Origin: Methanospirillum lacunae | GTDB lineage: Archaea > Halobacteriota > Methanomicrobia > Methanomicrobiales > Methanospirillaceae | DNA length: 64,000 nucleotides | Reading direction: 5' to 3' | NCBI RefSeq assembly: GCF_003173355.1 | Contig: NZ_QGMY01000009.1 | Coordinates: 105,678 to 169,677, forward strand | In this document: piece by piece, positions 7,633 to 15,404 of the stretch | Position numbering within the stretch: the first letter of the stretch is position 1 | How the letters are laid out: every line of letters begins with the position of its first letter | The notes under the pieces: model-generated | Database searches by the model: none | Seen by the model: the letters and a program-made list of their open reading frames with translations, nothing else | Told to the model about the DNA's origin: nothing | Program-made: the position numbers and the translations under genes

Positions 7633-8901
7633 ATGATCTCTATCCTGCTCGTAGATGATGAACCCGTTCTGTTAGATCTAGGATCCTTCTACCTGACACA
7701 GCGTGAGCATTTTACCGTTGATACCGCATCAAATGGAAAAGAAGCCCTGGAACGGTTGGAAAAACGGCCATACCAGATCGTAGTATCGGATTACGACATG
7801 CCATACATGAACGGTATCGAACTGCTCAGGGAAGTAAAGCAACGGTCACCAAACCAGCCATTTATTATCTTTACCGGAAAGGGAAGGGAAGAGATAGTAA
7901 TCGAAGCCCTGAATCTTGGTGCAGATTTTTATCTCCAAAAAGGGGGAGATGCAAAGGCTCAGTATACTGAACTTGCACACAAATGTCGAAGGGCAATCGA
8001 ACGAAGACAGGCACAGGACCAGATACGACACCTTGCAAGGTTGTATTCGCTCCTTTCACGAGTCAATAAAGCAGTATACCAGATCAGATCACGTGATGAT
8101 CTCATAAAGGAAGTCAGTCATATTGCTATTGATCAGGGAGGATTTAAGGCAGCATCTGTTTGTATGCTCCATCCCATATCCAACCTGCCCGAAATTGTTG
8201 CTTACGATACTTCACCGGAGATCCTGGGGAAGACAACAGAACCCTTCATAAGCCCGGACTCTGTTCCAACTCTGCATACTCTTAAAGAAGACCGATTTCA
8301 TGTCTGTTCAGACAACAGACGTTATCCACATGAAGAACCGTATGGCCGTGCTCTTTGTGCAACAGGGTTTCTCACCAGTGCGTCATTTCCGCTCAGAGTT
8401 AGTGATGGATTAATCGGAGCACTCACACTGCATTCTGATGAGGCTGACTTTTTTAGTGAAGAAGAGGTGCTCCTCATGATGGAAATTACAGAAAGTCTAT
8501 CACTGGCATTTGAACTCATGGCACAGGAACAGGAAAAAGAACAGGTTGCAGATAGACTGAACATGATGCTCAGTGCTATAGAGAGTGATAATGATGCATT
8601 CTTCATAATCGATACTAAGGGAACTATCCAATATGCAAATCATGCAGCACGACTGATTGTATCAGATGAGTGCAAAGATTTCAAATCACACCAATACAAT
8701 ATCTCCAGTACCGGTCTCTTGATTTCCAGGGAGGTTTCTCAGTTGGAACACCAGGTACCGGAAGATATCATGACAAAACATGATACTGAATCATATAATC
8801 CTGGAAAGACAAAACCGGTGCATCCAAGCCTTTCGGTAAGATCATTTGATCATGACAACTGTCGATATTTCCTTGTTCATGTGAAAAAGGAGACAAATTA
8901 A
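7633..8901 (+). CDS. Response regulator with REC-GAF-PAS domains
   Basis: The 422-residue protein begins with a receiver domain (about 1-120). It shows the acidic pocket LLVDDEP, the phospho-acceptor Asp in VVSDYDMPYMNG (about residue 54), Thr in IIFTGKG and the conserved Lys in LQKGG. A short helical linker leads to a GAF-like domain (about 145-300; LLSRVNKAVYQIRSRDDL, then SFPLRVSDGLIGALTLHS) and a PAS-like domain (about 315-420). There is no DNA-binding, kinase or enzymatic output domain. It probably passes a signal by protein contact. It starts 95 bp from the upstream end of a minus-strand frame and may share that divergent control region. Confidence 0.85.
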   Translation: MISILLVDDEPVLLDLGSFYLTQREHFTVDTASNGKEALERLEKRPYQIVVSDYDMPYMNGIELLREVKQRSPNQPFIIFTGKGREEIVIEALNLGADFYLQKGGDAKAQYTELAHKCRRAIERRQAQDQIRHLARLYSLLSRVNKAVYQIRSRDDLIKEVSHIAIDQGGFKAASVCMLHPISNLPEIVAYDTSPEILGKTTEPFISPDSVPTLHTLKEDRFHVCSDNRRYPHEEPYGRALCATGFLTSASFPLRVSDGLIGALTLHSDEADFFSEEEVLLMMEITESLSLAFELMAQEQEKEQVADRLNMMLSAIESDNDAFFIIDTKGTIQYANHAARLIVSDECKDFKSHQYNISSTGLLISREVSQLEHQVPEDIMTKHDTESYNPGKTKPVHPSLSVRSFDHDNCRYFLVHVKKETN

Positions 8902-8912
8902 GGGTTTTTAAG

Positions 8913-9215
8913 TTACTTCTTTTCAATTAATGCCAGAATATGACCAGCAGTCTTAAAATTCGGTCGTTCTTCTTTTTGTACAATCTGGTAAAATTCACAA
9001 TTCAGACAGTTACCAAGTTTTTGAGCATGGGTACCCTGTACCTTCCCCCCACATAACGTTCCGGTGATTGCCCAGCACGCTCGACCTCCTTGTGAACCAC
9101 TGTTCACTCCATCAACCCGCGACTCAACAGTAGCAGGACAAACACCTAGTTCTTTAACCTTCGCGCCCCCAGGCTGACGACCACATTTCTTAAATTCCCA
9201 ACAATTTATTTTCAT
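8913..9215 (-). CDS. Two-CW domain protein (copy 1)
   Basis: This 100-residue Cys-rich protein carries the two Cys-Trp elements that name the family: NCWEFKKCGRQPGG near the N-terminus and ACWAITGTLCGGKVQG in the middle, plus the late GNCLNCEFYQIV. Seven or eight Cys suggest metal or Fe-S binding. It is about 80% identical by eye to the next gene (9382-9690), so the pair arose by a recent tandem duplication. The function of this family is not known to me. Its end lies 11 bp from the end of the convergent response regulator gene. Confidence 0.8.
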   Translation of the reverse strand: MKINCWEFKKCGRQPGGAKVKELGVCPATVESRVDGVNSGSQGGRACWAITGTLCGGKVQGTHAQKLGNCLNCEFYQIVQKEERPNFKTAGHILALIEKK

Positions 9216-9381
9216 CCAGAATTCCTCAGTGAAATACCACGTAGATCATAACTTAATTTAGGGACAGTATCATGACAGAGATGAGAAACCATACAATTGA
9301 AAACCAGTAGATTCTACGTACATGTATCGGGGTAGAATTACTTTAGGATATTTATGAAAAAAAGTGGCTTATCTTGTCATC

Positions 9382-9690
9382 CTATTCTTCATCTCTAATG
9401 AGGGATAGAATATAGCCGGCAGTCTTAAAATTCGGTCTCTCTTCTTTTTGTACAATCTGGTAGAAATCGCAATTCAGACAGTTACCCATTTTGGATGCAT
9501 GGGTGCCCTGTACCTTCCCCCCACAAAACGTTCCTGTAATTGCCCAACAGGAGCGGCCACCGTTTAATCCGCCGTTAACCCTGTCAGTACGTGATTCCAC
9601 CGCAGCAGGGCATACACCAAGATCCTTAACTTTCTCTCCGCCGGGCTGACGACCACACTTCTTAAATTCCCAACAGTTTTGTTTACTCAT
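9382..9690 (-). CDS. Two-CW domain protein (copy 2)
   Basis: The 102-residue paralogue of 8913-9215 keeps all Cys of that copy: NCWEFKKCGRQPGG, SCWAITGTFCGGKVQG, GNCLNCDFYQIV. Differences are mostly in the surface stretch around residues 20-45 and at the ends. The 166-bp gap between the copies includes room for a separate promoter for copy 1. Being near thiol and sulfur genes it may sense or buffer metal or redox state, but that is a guess. Confidence 0.8.
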   Translation of the reverse strand: MSKQNCWEFKKCGRQPGGEKVKDLGVCPAAVESRTDRVNGGLNGGRSCWAITGTFCGGKVQGTHASKMGNCLNCDFYQIVQKEERPNFKTAGYILSLIRDEE

Positions 9691-9919
9691 AACTCTGTCC
9701 TGATACTTTCATCGTACCATTATTATGCTTCCATTCCGGCATGAAGTGGATAAAATCCGGGCGGATTGAAGACACGTGTAATCTATTATAGAAACACATG
9801 ACGTGAAAAGATCTGGGATGCGGCAAAACCCGCTGTAATCTTCTTATCCCTTTAATAATTGCTATCACAGGTACAAATTGACTAAAAATAATCCAAATAA
9901 TATCGCGAAACATGGGGGA

Positions 9920-9944
9920 TGAGGGGCAACCCCTCAATCTTTTT
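9920..9944 (+). terminator. Hairpin with T-run at the 3' side of the winged-helix gene
   Basis: TGAGGGG (9920-9926) pairs with CCCCTCA (9930-9936), followed by a T-run (9940-9944) on the plus strand. The adjacent genes are on the minus strand, so it would stop antisense transcription, or the hairpin protects the 3' end of the minus transcript. Confidence 0.4.
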
Positions 9945-10144
9945 CACCCCATGATCACCGGACGGACGAGATCCGCAATACTGTAAAGACTCTGCCTGGC
10001 GTCTATGTAACTGAGACGCTCTTTGAGCAAAGCATTGGTTTTCAGACGCCTGATTGCATAACGCACTGTCCGCGGAGGCAGTCTGGTTTTTTCGATAATG
10101 TCTTTCTGGGTGAGAGGCTCACCCGTCTCAAGCACCTTAAACAC
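9944..10144 (-). CDS. Winged-helix transcriptional regulator (MarR-like), start uncertain
   Basis: The readable part from GTG 10144 gives 66 residues of a winged helix: GEPLTQKDIIEKTRLPPRTVRYAI is a clear helix-turn-helix and LLKERLSYIDARQSLYSIAD the wing. The same frame stays open upstream for 26 more codons to a stop near 10222 and reads like a natural N-terminus (EDYDEITIERLPPSAKL), but holds no ATG, GTG or TTG. An ATG at 10232 lies in another frame. Either a frameshift has separated the start, or a rare start codon is used. The perfect palindrome at 10272-10285 lies upstream, so the gene may control itself and be the regulator of the sulfur-region palindromes. Confidence 0.7.
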   Translation of the reverse strand: MFKVLETGEPLTQKDIIEKTRLPPRTVRYAIRRLKTNALLKERLSYIDARQSLYSIADLVRPVIMG

Positions 10145-10271
10145 CAGTTTTGCTGATGGAGGCAGGCGCTCGATTGTTATCTCGTCATAGTCTTCTGCCT
10201 CAGTAGAGGCAAAAACGATCCCTTCTCGTCATAGTGACTATACATATGTTATATCCGGAGCTAGATAAATG

Positions 10272-10285
10272 TTCACAATTGTGAA
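10272..10285. promoter_or_regulatory. Palindromic operator, site B (TTCACAATTGTGAA)
   Basis: A perfect 14-bp palindrome. It lies upstream of the minus-strand winged-helix gene (9944-10144), next to a TATA-like ATTTATCTAG at 10261-10270. No plus-strand gene is near, so the regulator gene is the only sensible target, suggesting autoregulation. Confidence 0.7.
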
Positions 10286-10302
10286 TATGCGATAATGATG
10301 CC

Positions 10303-10530
10303 TTACGCCTCGTACCCCAGATAACTTCCTACGTCCCCAGGACGCTTAAACTCGGAAAAGTCTTCCTTTTCAAGATTGTTTGTTATACTATTATCTTCAT
10401 ATCCCGGAGGAATCAGCAGGTCTATCTGTTCAAATGACTGGAAAGAACGCGGACGGATTCTCCTAAATGGCATGTAAGATATACCCTCCAGTGCACCATT
10501 TACAAAATGACTGCGAGAAACAGAAACCAT
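10303..10530 (-). CDS. Hypothetical protein, 75 aa, doubtful
   Basis: An open frame in the gap between the radical SAM gene and the winged-helix gene, same strand. The predicted protein (starts MVSVSRSHFVNGALEGI) is polar and acidic towards its end and resembles nothing I know. No ribosome binding site is seen before its ATG. It could be a real small protein or a chance frame. Confidence 0.3.
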   Translation of the reverse strand: MVSVSRSHFVNGALEGISYMPFRRIRPRSFQSFEQIDLLIPPGYEDNSITNNLEKEDFSEFKRPGDVGSYLGYEA

Positions 10531-10614
10531 TCATCTGAAACAGATTTGAGTGAGAAAAGAAATAGAGATCTTGTTTATGGTTATTATTACCCATATCTGT
10601 GAGAGTTCCCATCA

Positions 10615-11616
10615 TTAGAGATCAAGGTCAGGAATGAGATCGCATCCTGTACATGGAAGACACATAGTCCTCGAATGAAGGGGAGAAAGCCCGTGAGCCC
10701 CGAGAATCTTCTTGGAAGAAAGGGCCAGGTGATGCAGACGTTCTGCAGTAGGCCGGGCCGCTCCTGGAAGGGGATAATCAGGATTTACTGATATCGCTCT
10801 GAGCACAGGGATTACTCCAATTGCGGCGAGAGTCTCAACTCCTGAAAGTACTGTTTCATCAGATTCTCCAAGCCCGATAATCATATTAGAACTAACACGG
10901 TTTTTTCCAAAGAGCGGGGCAGCATGTTTGAGCTCTTTGATCACCTGATCAAGTTTAAGATCAGGGCAATAGCGGGAGAAGAGATCGCGGTCCATCGTCT
11001 CAACATTAAATTTTACCTCATGAGCACCAGCAGCATAAAGTAGATCAGAACTTCCTGATGTCGGATATACAGAAACCCCAATCGGCACATCGTATTCTCT
11101 GACAAGATCTTCCACAAGGGCAGTCATCCGATCAAGTTCTTTCTCAGGTGTTTCGGTAACACCACCTGTGAGTGAGATCGCATGAAGATCGCCAGAGAGG
11201 TATACCTGGTCAATCATGGAGAGAACCCGTTCCGGACTTTTTACGGGACCATTCAAGCGAGGAACCGGACAAAATGCACAATGATAGGTACACTGCTCTG
11301 AAACCGTTATGTATGCCTGCTTCGGACAATGAAACCCAACTGGTTCCAGGCTACCTTCTGCCAAAATCTCTCCATTTCTTTCAATAACAACACCATCTTT
11401 CTCTTTCCTTATATGAAGTGGGCTATCATTGCGAATAGAGAGTCTGACTCTTCGTTTCCCGTCAGTGAAAAAGACAGATCTGCCGCCTGCTCCAGGACCT
11501 GCTGTTGATCTCCCTACATATTCTTCAGTCTGGAGATCTGTATCAACGGTAGCATGACCAACACTGATAAGCACTGCCTTATCCCGGGAAGTTAATTCGA
11601 TTGTAATATATATCAC
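10615..11616 (-). CDS. Radical SAM protein (BioB-like)
   Basis: The 333-residue protein has an N-terminal extension of about 100 residues (beta-rich, not assigned) and then a radical SAM core. The cluster motif is CTYHCAFCPVPR, a C-x3-C-x2-C, near residue 113. The SAM-binding segments SLTGGVTETPEKEL and VKFNVETMDRDLF, and the late NPDYPLPGA, recall biotin synthase-like and related archaeal enzymes. The end carries a Cys group, MCLPCTGCDLI, that could hold an auxiliary cluster or metal. The substrate is unknown. It stands alone, 123 bp from the next minus-strand gene upstream. Confidence 0.78.
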   Translation of the reverse strand: MIYITIELTSRDKAVLISVGHATVDTDLQTEEYVGRSTAGPGAGGRSVFFTDGKRRVRLSIRNDSPLHIRKEKDGVVIERNGEILAEGSLEPVGFHCPKQAYITVSEQCTYHCAFCPVPRLNGPVKSPERVLSMIDQVYLSGDLHAISLTGGVTETPEKELDRMTALVEDLVREYDVPIGVSVYPTSGSSDLLYAAGAHEVKFNVETMDRDLFSRYCPDLKLDQVIKELKHAAPLFGKNRVSSNMIIGLGESDETVLSGVETLAAIGVIPVLRAISVNPDYPLPGAARPTAERLHHLALSSKKILGAHGLSPLHSRTMCLPCTGCDLIPDLDL

Positions 11617-11739
11617 ACCTCAAATCTGGAATCTTAAAATAATCCGGCCCTGTTGGGTACATTTAATATGTGTAACACTCTGGTCAGAAGAGAGAACCGA
11701 TACAGGCAATCAATGCCGCATCGGTAAGATTCTAAAAAA

Positions 11740-12027
11740 TTACTTCGTATATGGCTTTGCAAAAGAGGAAAGCCGTGCTGCTTCAACGGGATCTTCAATT
11801 TTTAGAACAAATGTTCCATGACATGGTTTCACATATGGAAATACAACAATAGTCCCATCTGTTCCAATTACAATCGGAGGAGGTCCAATTATACCCTCAC
11901 CAAACAATTTCGTCCCAGGTTCAATGAGATACACACGTGGACACGTTTTGGATATCAACTCACGACATTCTTTAAAGGTAAGACCCTTCGCAAGAACTTC
12001 TGATTTTAGTTCTTCGATACAGCCCAT
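11740..12027 (-). CDS. DUF1894 family protein
   Basis: This 95-residue protein is, by my reading, the DUF1894 family, a small protein restricted to methanogens. It contains KECRELISKTCPRVYLIEPG, then IIGPPPIVIGTDGTIVVFPYVKPCHG. Its start overlaps the end of the DUF1890 gene by 22 bp, so the two are translationally coupled and likely act together. Three Cys are present. No function has been established that I know of. Confidence 0.7.
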   Translation of the reverse strand: MGCIEELKSEVLAKGLTFKECRELISKTCPRVYLIEPGTKLFGEGIIGPPPIVIGTDGTIVVFPYVKPCHGTFVLKIEDPVEAARLSSFAKPYTK

Positions 12028-12482
12028 CCTAACACCTCACTCATCTTCTTTTTCAGGGGCATCGGGTTATGAACAGCCACTTCCACGATAGTTTCACCCT
12101 CATACTCGACCAATTTTGCAATTTCTTCAGCAGATCTTCCAAAGACGATGGTAATAAATCGGGCTTCAGGGAGCAGATATCTCATAGTGGCAGCATATGA
12201 TATTCCGGCATCACTATGAGCAAATGCCAGACAGAGATCGTATTTCTCACCCTTGTCTGTAATATCTTCTACAGCCTTCTCCAAAGTAGTCATAGCGGAA
12301 ATATAGTGTTTTTCGGGATCCGATGTCATTAATAGTTTCATGACTGCCGGGTTTCCTGCAATAAGACAAGAATACCCATTTTTCCGCAGTTGGTATGCAG
12401 TAAAGACAGCAAGAGAATTTTGAACCGGGACCTCAGGGCAACCAAGTACGATCAGTGCCTTTTTCTCTTCTATTTCGCCCAT
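12006..12482 (-). CDS. DUF1890 family protein (DsrE-like fold)
   Basis: The 158-residue protein begins KKALIVLGCPEVPVQNSLAVF, with a Cys after the first strand, followed by a Rossmann-like pattern (NGYSCLIAGNPAVMKLL, AFAHSDAGISYAATMRYL, ARFITIVFG). This fits DUF1890, which resembles the DsrE sulfur-relay fold. It overlaps the DUF1894 gene. Upstream (12554-12596) lie two palindromes, one shared with sulfur genes, in the region divergent to the sulfonate-type binding protein. A sulfur-handling role is plausible but inferred. Confidence 0.7.
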   Translation of the reverse strand: MGEIEEKKALIVLGCPEVPVQNSLAVFTAYQLRKNGYSCLIAGNPAVMKLLMTSDPEKHYISAMTTLEKAVEDITDKGEKYDLCLAFAHSDAGISYAATMRYLLPEARFITIVFGRSAEEIAKLVEYEGETIVEVAVHNPMPLKKKMSEVLGWAVSKN

Positions 12483-12553
12483 AGTAATCGCAATTATCAG
12501 AAGGAGATTTCAGAATTTAAGTGATACCCTTACCCTGGAACACACCTTCAGAT

Positions 12554-12578
12554 TATGCCATGATATCTTGATGGCATA
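12554..12578. promoter_or_regulatory. Inverted repeat with 8-bp arms in divergent promoter region
   Basis: TATGCCAT (12554-12561) and ATGGCATA (12571-12578) are perfect arms 9 bp apart. It lies 72 bp upstream of the DUF1890 start on the minus strand and 4 bp from palindrome site C. It is a separate motif from the TTCAC palindrome and could bind a second regulator. Confidence 0.5.
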
Positions 12579-12582
12579 CAGG

Positions 12583-12596
12583 TTCTCAATTGTGAA
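12583..12596. promoter_or_regulatory. Palindromic operator, site C (TTCTCAATTGTGAA)
   Basis: Matches 13 of 14 positions of TTCACRATYGTGAA. It lies between the divergent DUF1890 gene (start 12482) and the substrate-binding protein gene (start 12750), about 75 bp upstream of the plus-strand TATA-like region near 12670. Confidence 0.6.
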
Positions 12597-12749
12597 CGCG
12601 GATGAAACAAATCACAATCAAATCGGACAAACAAAAGCAAATTTTCTATTTTAGTCAACTTATAGGCATTATAATTATACAATAAGAGCATAAAAGTTGC
12701 CTCAATAATACGGATTATTGCACCACTCATGGAATATGATCCCTAGAAC

Positions 12750-13753
12750 ATGCGACAAGTGAAAAACGTTACCAAGGCAACATCGTGGGTAGTGCTTGTA
12801 TTCAGTCTCGCACTCCTCATGGTTGCTCTGCCAGTAGTCGCTGAAGATTCGAAACAAAAGATGTTGCTAACATCGGGTATCAACCAAGCACCCATCACCT
12901 CGCATTTACAACTGCGTACCAGAAGATACTATAATGAAACTCTCTCCCCCCTCGGAGTAAAGGAAGTTAAGGCATATAGTTTCCCAACCGGGGCACCTGA
13001 GATCCAGGCACTTCTGGCAGGAGACATCGACTTTGCATATGTCGGATCCGCACCGTTTGTAACTGGTGTCGCCAATGGGCTTAATGCAAAGATCATCGCT
13101 GCAGTAAACACTCAGGGATCTGATCTGGTTCTGAAAAAGGATCTTCCGTACACAACTCCCGCTGACCTTAAAGGACTAAAGATCGCGACATTCCCAGCAG
13201 GAACTATTCAGGACACAATCCTTGGTGACTGGCTCAAGAAGAATGGTCTCGATGCAGACAAGGATGTTGAGATCATTCCTCTCGGACTTGGAGATGCCAT
13301 CACTGCATTCCTTGCCGGAAAAGTAGATGCAGCATTCCTGCCACAGCCATCACCAGTCACTATTGAAGATTCAGGTACAGGAAAGATCATGGTTCATTCT
13401 GGAGAAATGGAACAGGACCATGCATGCTGTGTCCTTGTAGCGACAGATGATGTCATCAAAAATCACCCAGAACTTGTAGAACAGGTCCTCAAAACTCATC
13501 TGAAAGCAACCGAGTTTAATGCCGCAAACAAAGAGGAAGCTGCAAAGCACCTGAGTGAACTGACCGGACTTAATACATCCATCATTCTCAAGTCCTTTGA
13601 TGAATGGGATGGTCAATTTGTATCAGACCCGGCAAAGATTACTACGTCAGTGAAACCTTTGCAAAAATCCAGAAGGATCTCGGATACATCAAGAAGGATG
13701 TTTCTGATAAGGATCTCTTTGATACAAGTTTGTGGGGAAAAGTCAAGGCTTAA
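12750..13753 (+). pseudogene. Sulfonate/nitrate-type ABC substrate-binding protein with C-terminal frameshift
   Basis: A signal peptide (about 1-31, ending LPVVAED) is followed by an SsuA/NMT1-type binding protein: FPTGAPEIQALLAGDIDFAYVGSAPFV, then LKGLKIATFPAGTIQDTIL and FLAGKVDAAFLPQPSP. Up to codon 297 (near 13640) the frame is normal. Beyond it the frame runs to 13823 with an odd basic tail. Shifting by one base at about 13638-13641 restores a family-like ending, YYVSETFAKIQKDLG up to WGKVKA, stopping at 13751-13753. So one base is missing, either a true mutation or a sequencing error. No permease or ATPase gene is adjacent. The ligand is probably a sulfonate or similar anion. Confidence 0.75.
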
Positions 13754-13998
13754 TTCCAAAAACCCTTTCTTTTTTTACCACTCATTTATCATTTCTCATG
13801 GTATCAGGCCATTAGGTTGCTGATAGAACCATAGTACCATAGTTCAATAAAAACATCATGTTTTTTCAGAAAAAGACTTTGAATAGTTCATAATGTGACA
13901 AAAATACGTTCCAAAATATAGGTTCTAACCCATGAAAGAATCAAGAATACCAAGCCTAAATCCGAACATATTTACTTTCCCTTCTCCCATATGTCGAT

Positions 13999-15393
13999 AT
14001 GGATACTGCGATCCTTGTCGATTGCATAAAATTATTTGAGATGGTTTCTGTCGTCATGGTTATCGCTTATCTCTTTAGCAGAAGCCGTTTTTATCAGGAA
14101 ATACTTGAACATCGCCCAACTATCTCAACACACATTATTCTCGCGCTCATTTTTGGTATCCTATCAATTTACGGAATGTCTAGTGGCATCAATTACTTTG
14201 GTGCAGTTGTAAATATTCGAGACCTGGGTCCCATTATCGGTGGTCTCTCATGTGGTCCTTTTGTAGGAATTGGTGCCGGTATCATCGGGACATGTTACCG
14301 GTTATCTGTCGGCGGACCGAATGTCTTTGGAGCCGCACTGGGACCAATTATTTCCGGAATCTGTGGCAGTGCAATCTTTATCCTCAATAAACGGGAGGTT
14401 CTTTCAACAAAATATGCAATTATTGCTACAATAGGAATTGAAGTTGGAGTATCACTCATCACATTATTAATACGAGCTCTCGGGGGCTCAACCTCGACCC
14501 TTCTGACAGTATTCATCAACGTAGCAGTTCCGATGATCTGTCTGACTTCAGTTGCAGCAGGAATATTTGCATTCATCATTCACAACCTGATCCAGGAAAG
14601 ACAGGTTAAACTCGAAAAAGAGAAACTTGAGCAAGAGATAGCAAAAAAAGAAGCCGAACTCAGTATCGCTGCTGAAATACAGAAAAGTTTTCTCCCAGAT
14701 TCTCTCCCATACTTTCCAAAATACGAGATGGCTGGAAAAAGCATTCCTGCAAAAGAAGTTGGGGGCGACTTTTTTGATTTTATGCCACTTGAACTGATCC
14801 CATTCTCAAAAAGTCAGATGGGTATTATGATTGCAGATGTTGCAGGGAAGGGAGTCCCTGCAGCATTATTCATGGCTCTCTCACGAATCGTTATCAGGAT
14901 CAGTGCACTCTGGTTTAAAAACTGTGCTGAGGCCATTGCTTTTGCCAACCCGGTAATCACCCATGATTCAAAGACCGGGATGTTTGTAACCCTGTTCCTT
15001 GGCATCCTTGATAATGAGACGATGACTATGTCCTATGTTAATGCCGGGCACAACCCCCCTCTTGTATTCAGGACAGGTACCGAGAAGATTGAGGAGTTGA
15101 AACCGACGGGTATTGCAATTGGTGTTATTGAGGATATCGCCTTTGACCAGAAGTCAGTTCATCTGCAGAATGGTGATGTTGTTGTCCTGTATACAGACGG
15201 TGTAACCGAAGCGATTAACACGAATACAGAAGAATTCGGCGTCCCAAGACTTATCCAAACAATAAAAGACTCTGTCTCCCTTCCTTCCCAGGAAATGGTG
15301 GATACCATCGTCACAAGAGTCACAGAATTTTGTGGTGCTCAACCACAACATGATGATATCACCCTCCTTGTGATCAAGGTTCATGATTCATAG
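13999..15393 (+). CDS. Membrane SpoIIE-type phosphatase with LytS-like sensor
   Basis: The 464-residue protein has an N-terminal membrane domain (about 1-200) of the LytS/YhcK five-to-six-helix type, with GGLSCGPFVGIGAGIIGTCY typical of it. A coiled coil (about 205-225) links to a SpoIIE/PP2C phosphatase (about 230-464). Metal-binding Asp residues appear in VGGDFFDF, IADVAGKGVPAALFM, LYTDGVTEA and HDDITLLV. It should dephosphorylate a Ser/Thr-phosphorylated partner in response to a signal at the membrane. The next gene begins 11 bp after its stop, an unusual partner (an acyl-CoA carboxyltransferase). No anti-sigma-like antagonist or HPK/RsbW gene is nearby. Confidence 0.88.
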   Translation: MDTAILVDCIKLFEMVSVVMVIAYLFSRSRFYQEILEHRPTISTHIILALIFGILSIYGMSSGINYFGAVVNIRDLGPIIGGLSCGPFVGIGAGIIGTCYRLSVGGPNVFGAALGPIISGICGSAIFILNKREVLSTKYAIIATIGIEVGVSLITLLIRALGGSTSTLLTVFINVAVPMICLTSVAAGIFAFIIHNLIQERQVKLEKEKLEQEIAKKEAELSIAAEIQKSFLPDSLPYFPKYEMAGKSIPAKEVGGDFFDFMPLELIPFSKSQMGIMIADVAGKGVPAALFMALSRIVIRISALWFKNCAEAIAFANPVITHDSKTGMFVTLFLGILDNETMTMSYVNAGHNPPLVFRTGTEKIEELKPTGIAIGVIEDIAFDQKSVHLQNGDVVVLYTDGVTEAINTNTEEFGVPRLIQTIKDSVSLPSQEMVDTIVTRVTEFCGAQPQHDDITLLVIKVHDS

Positions 15394-15404
15394 GGGTATC
15401 TTCC

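Noticed and set aside
9683..9937. Minus-strand frame of 84 codons in the gap before the second two-CW gene
   Set aside because: No ribosome binding site, product unlike any family, and it overlaps the two-CW gene start.
12548..12730. Minus-strand frame of 60 codons in the divergent promoter region
   Set aside because: It covers both palindromes and the binding-protein promoter, so it is regulatory, not coding.
13887..13898. TTCATAATGTGA upstream of the SpoIIE gene, similar to the sulfur palindrome
   Set aside because: One base shorter in the centre and with extra mismatches, so it does not fit the 14-bp spacing of the six real sites.
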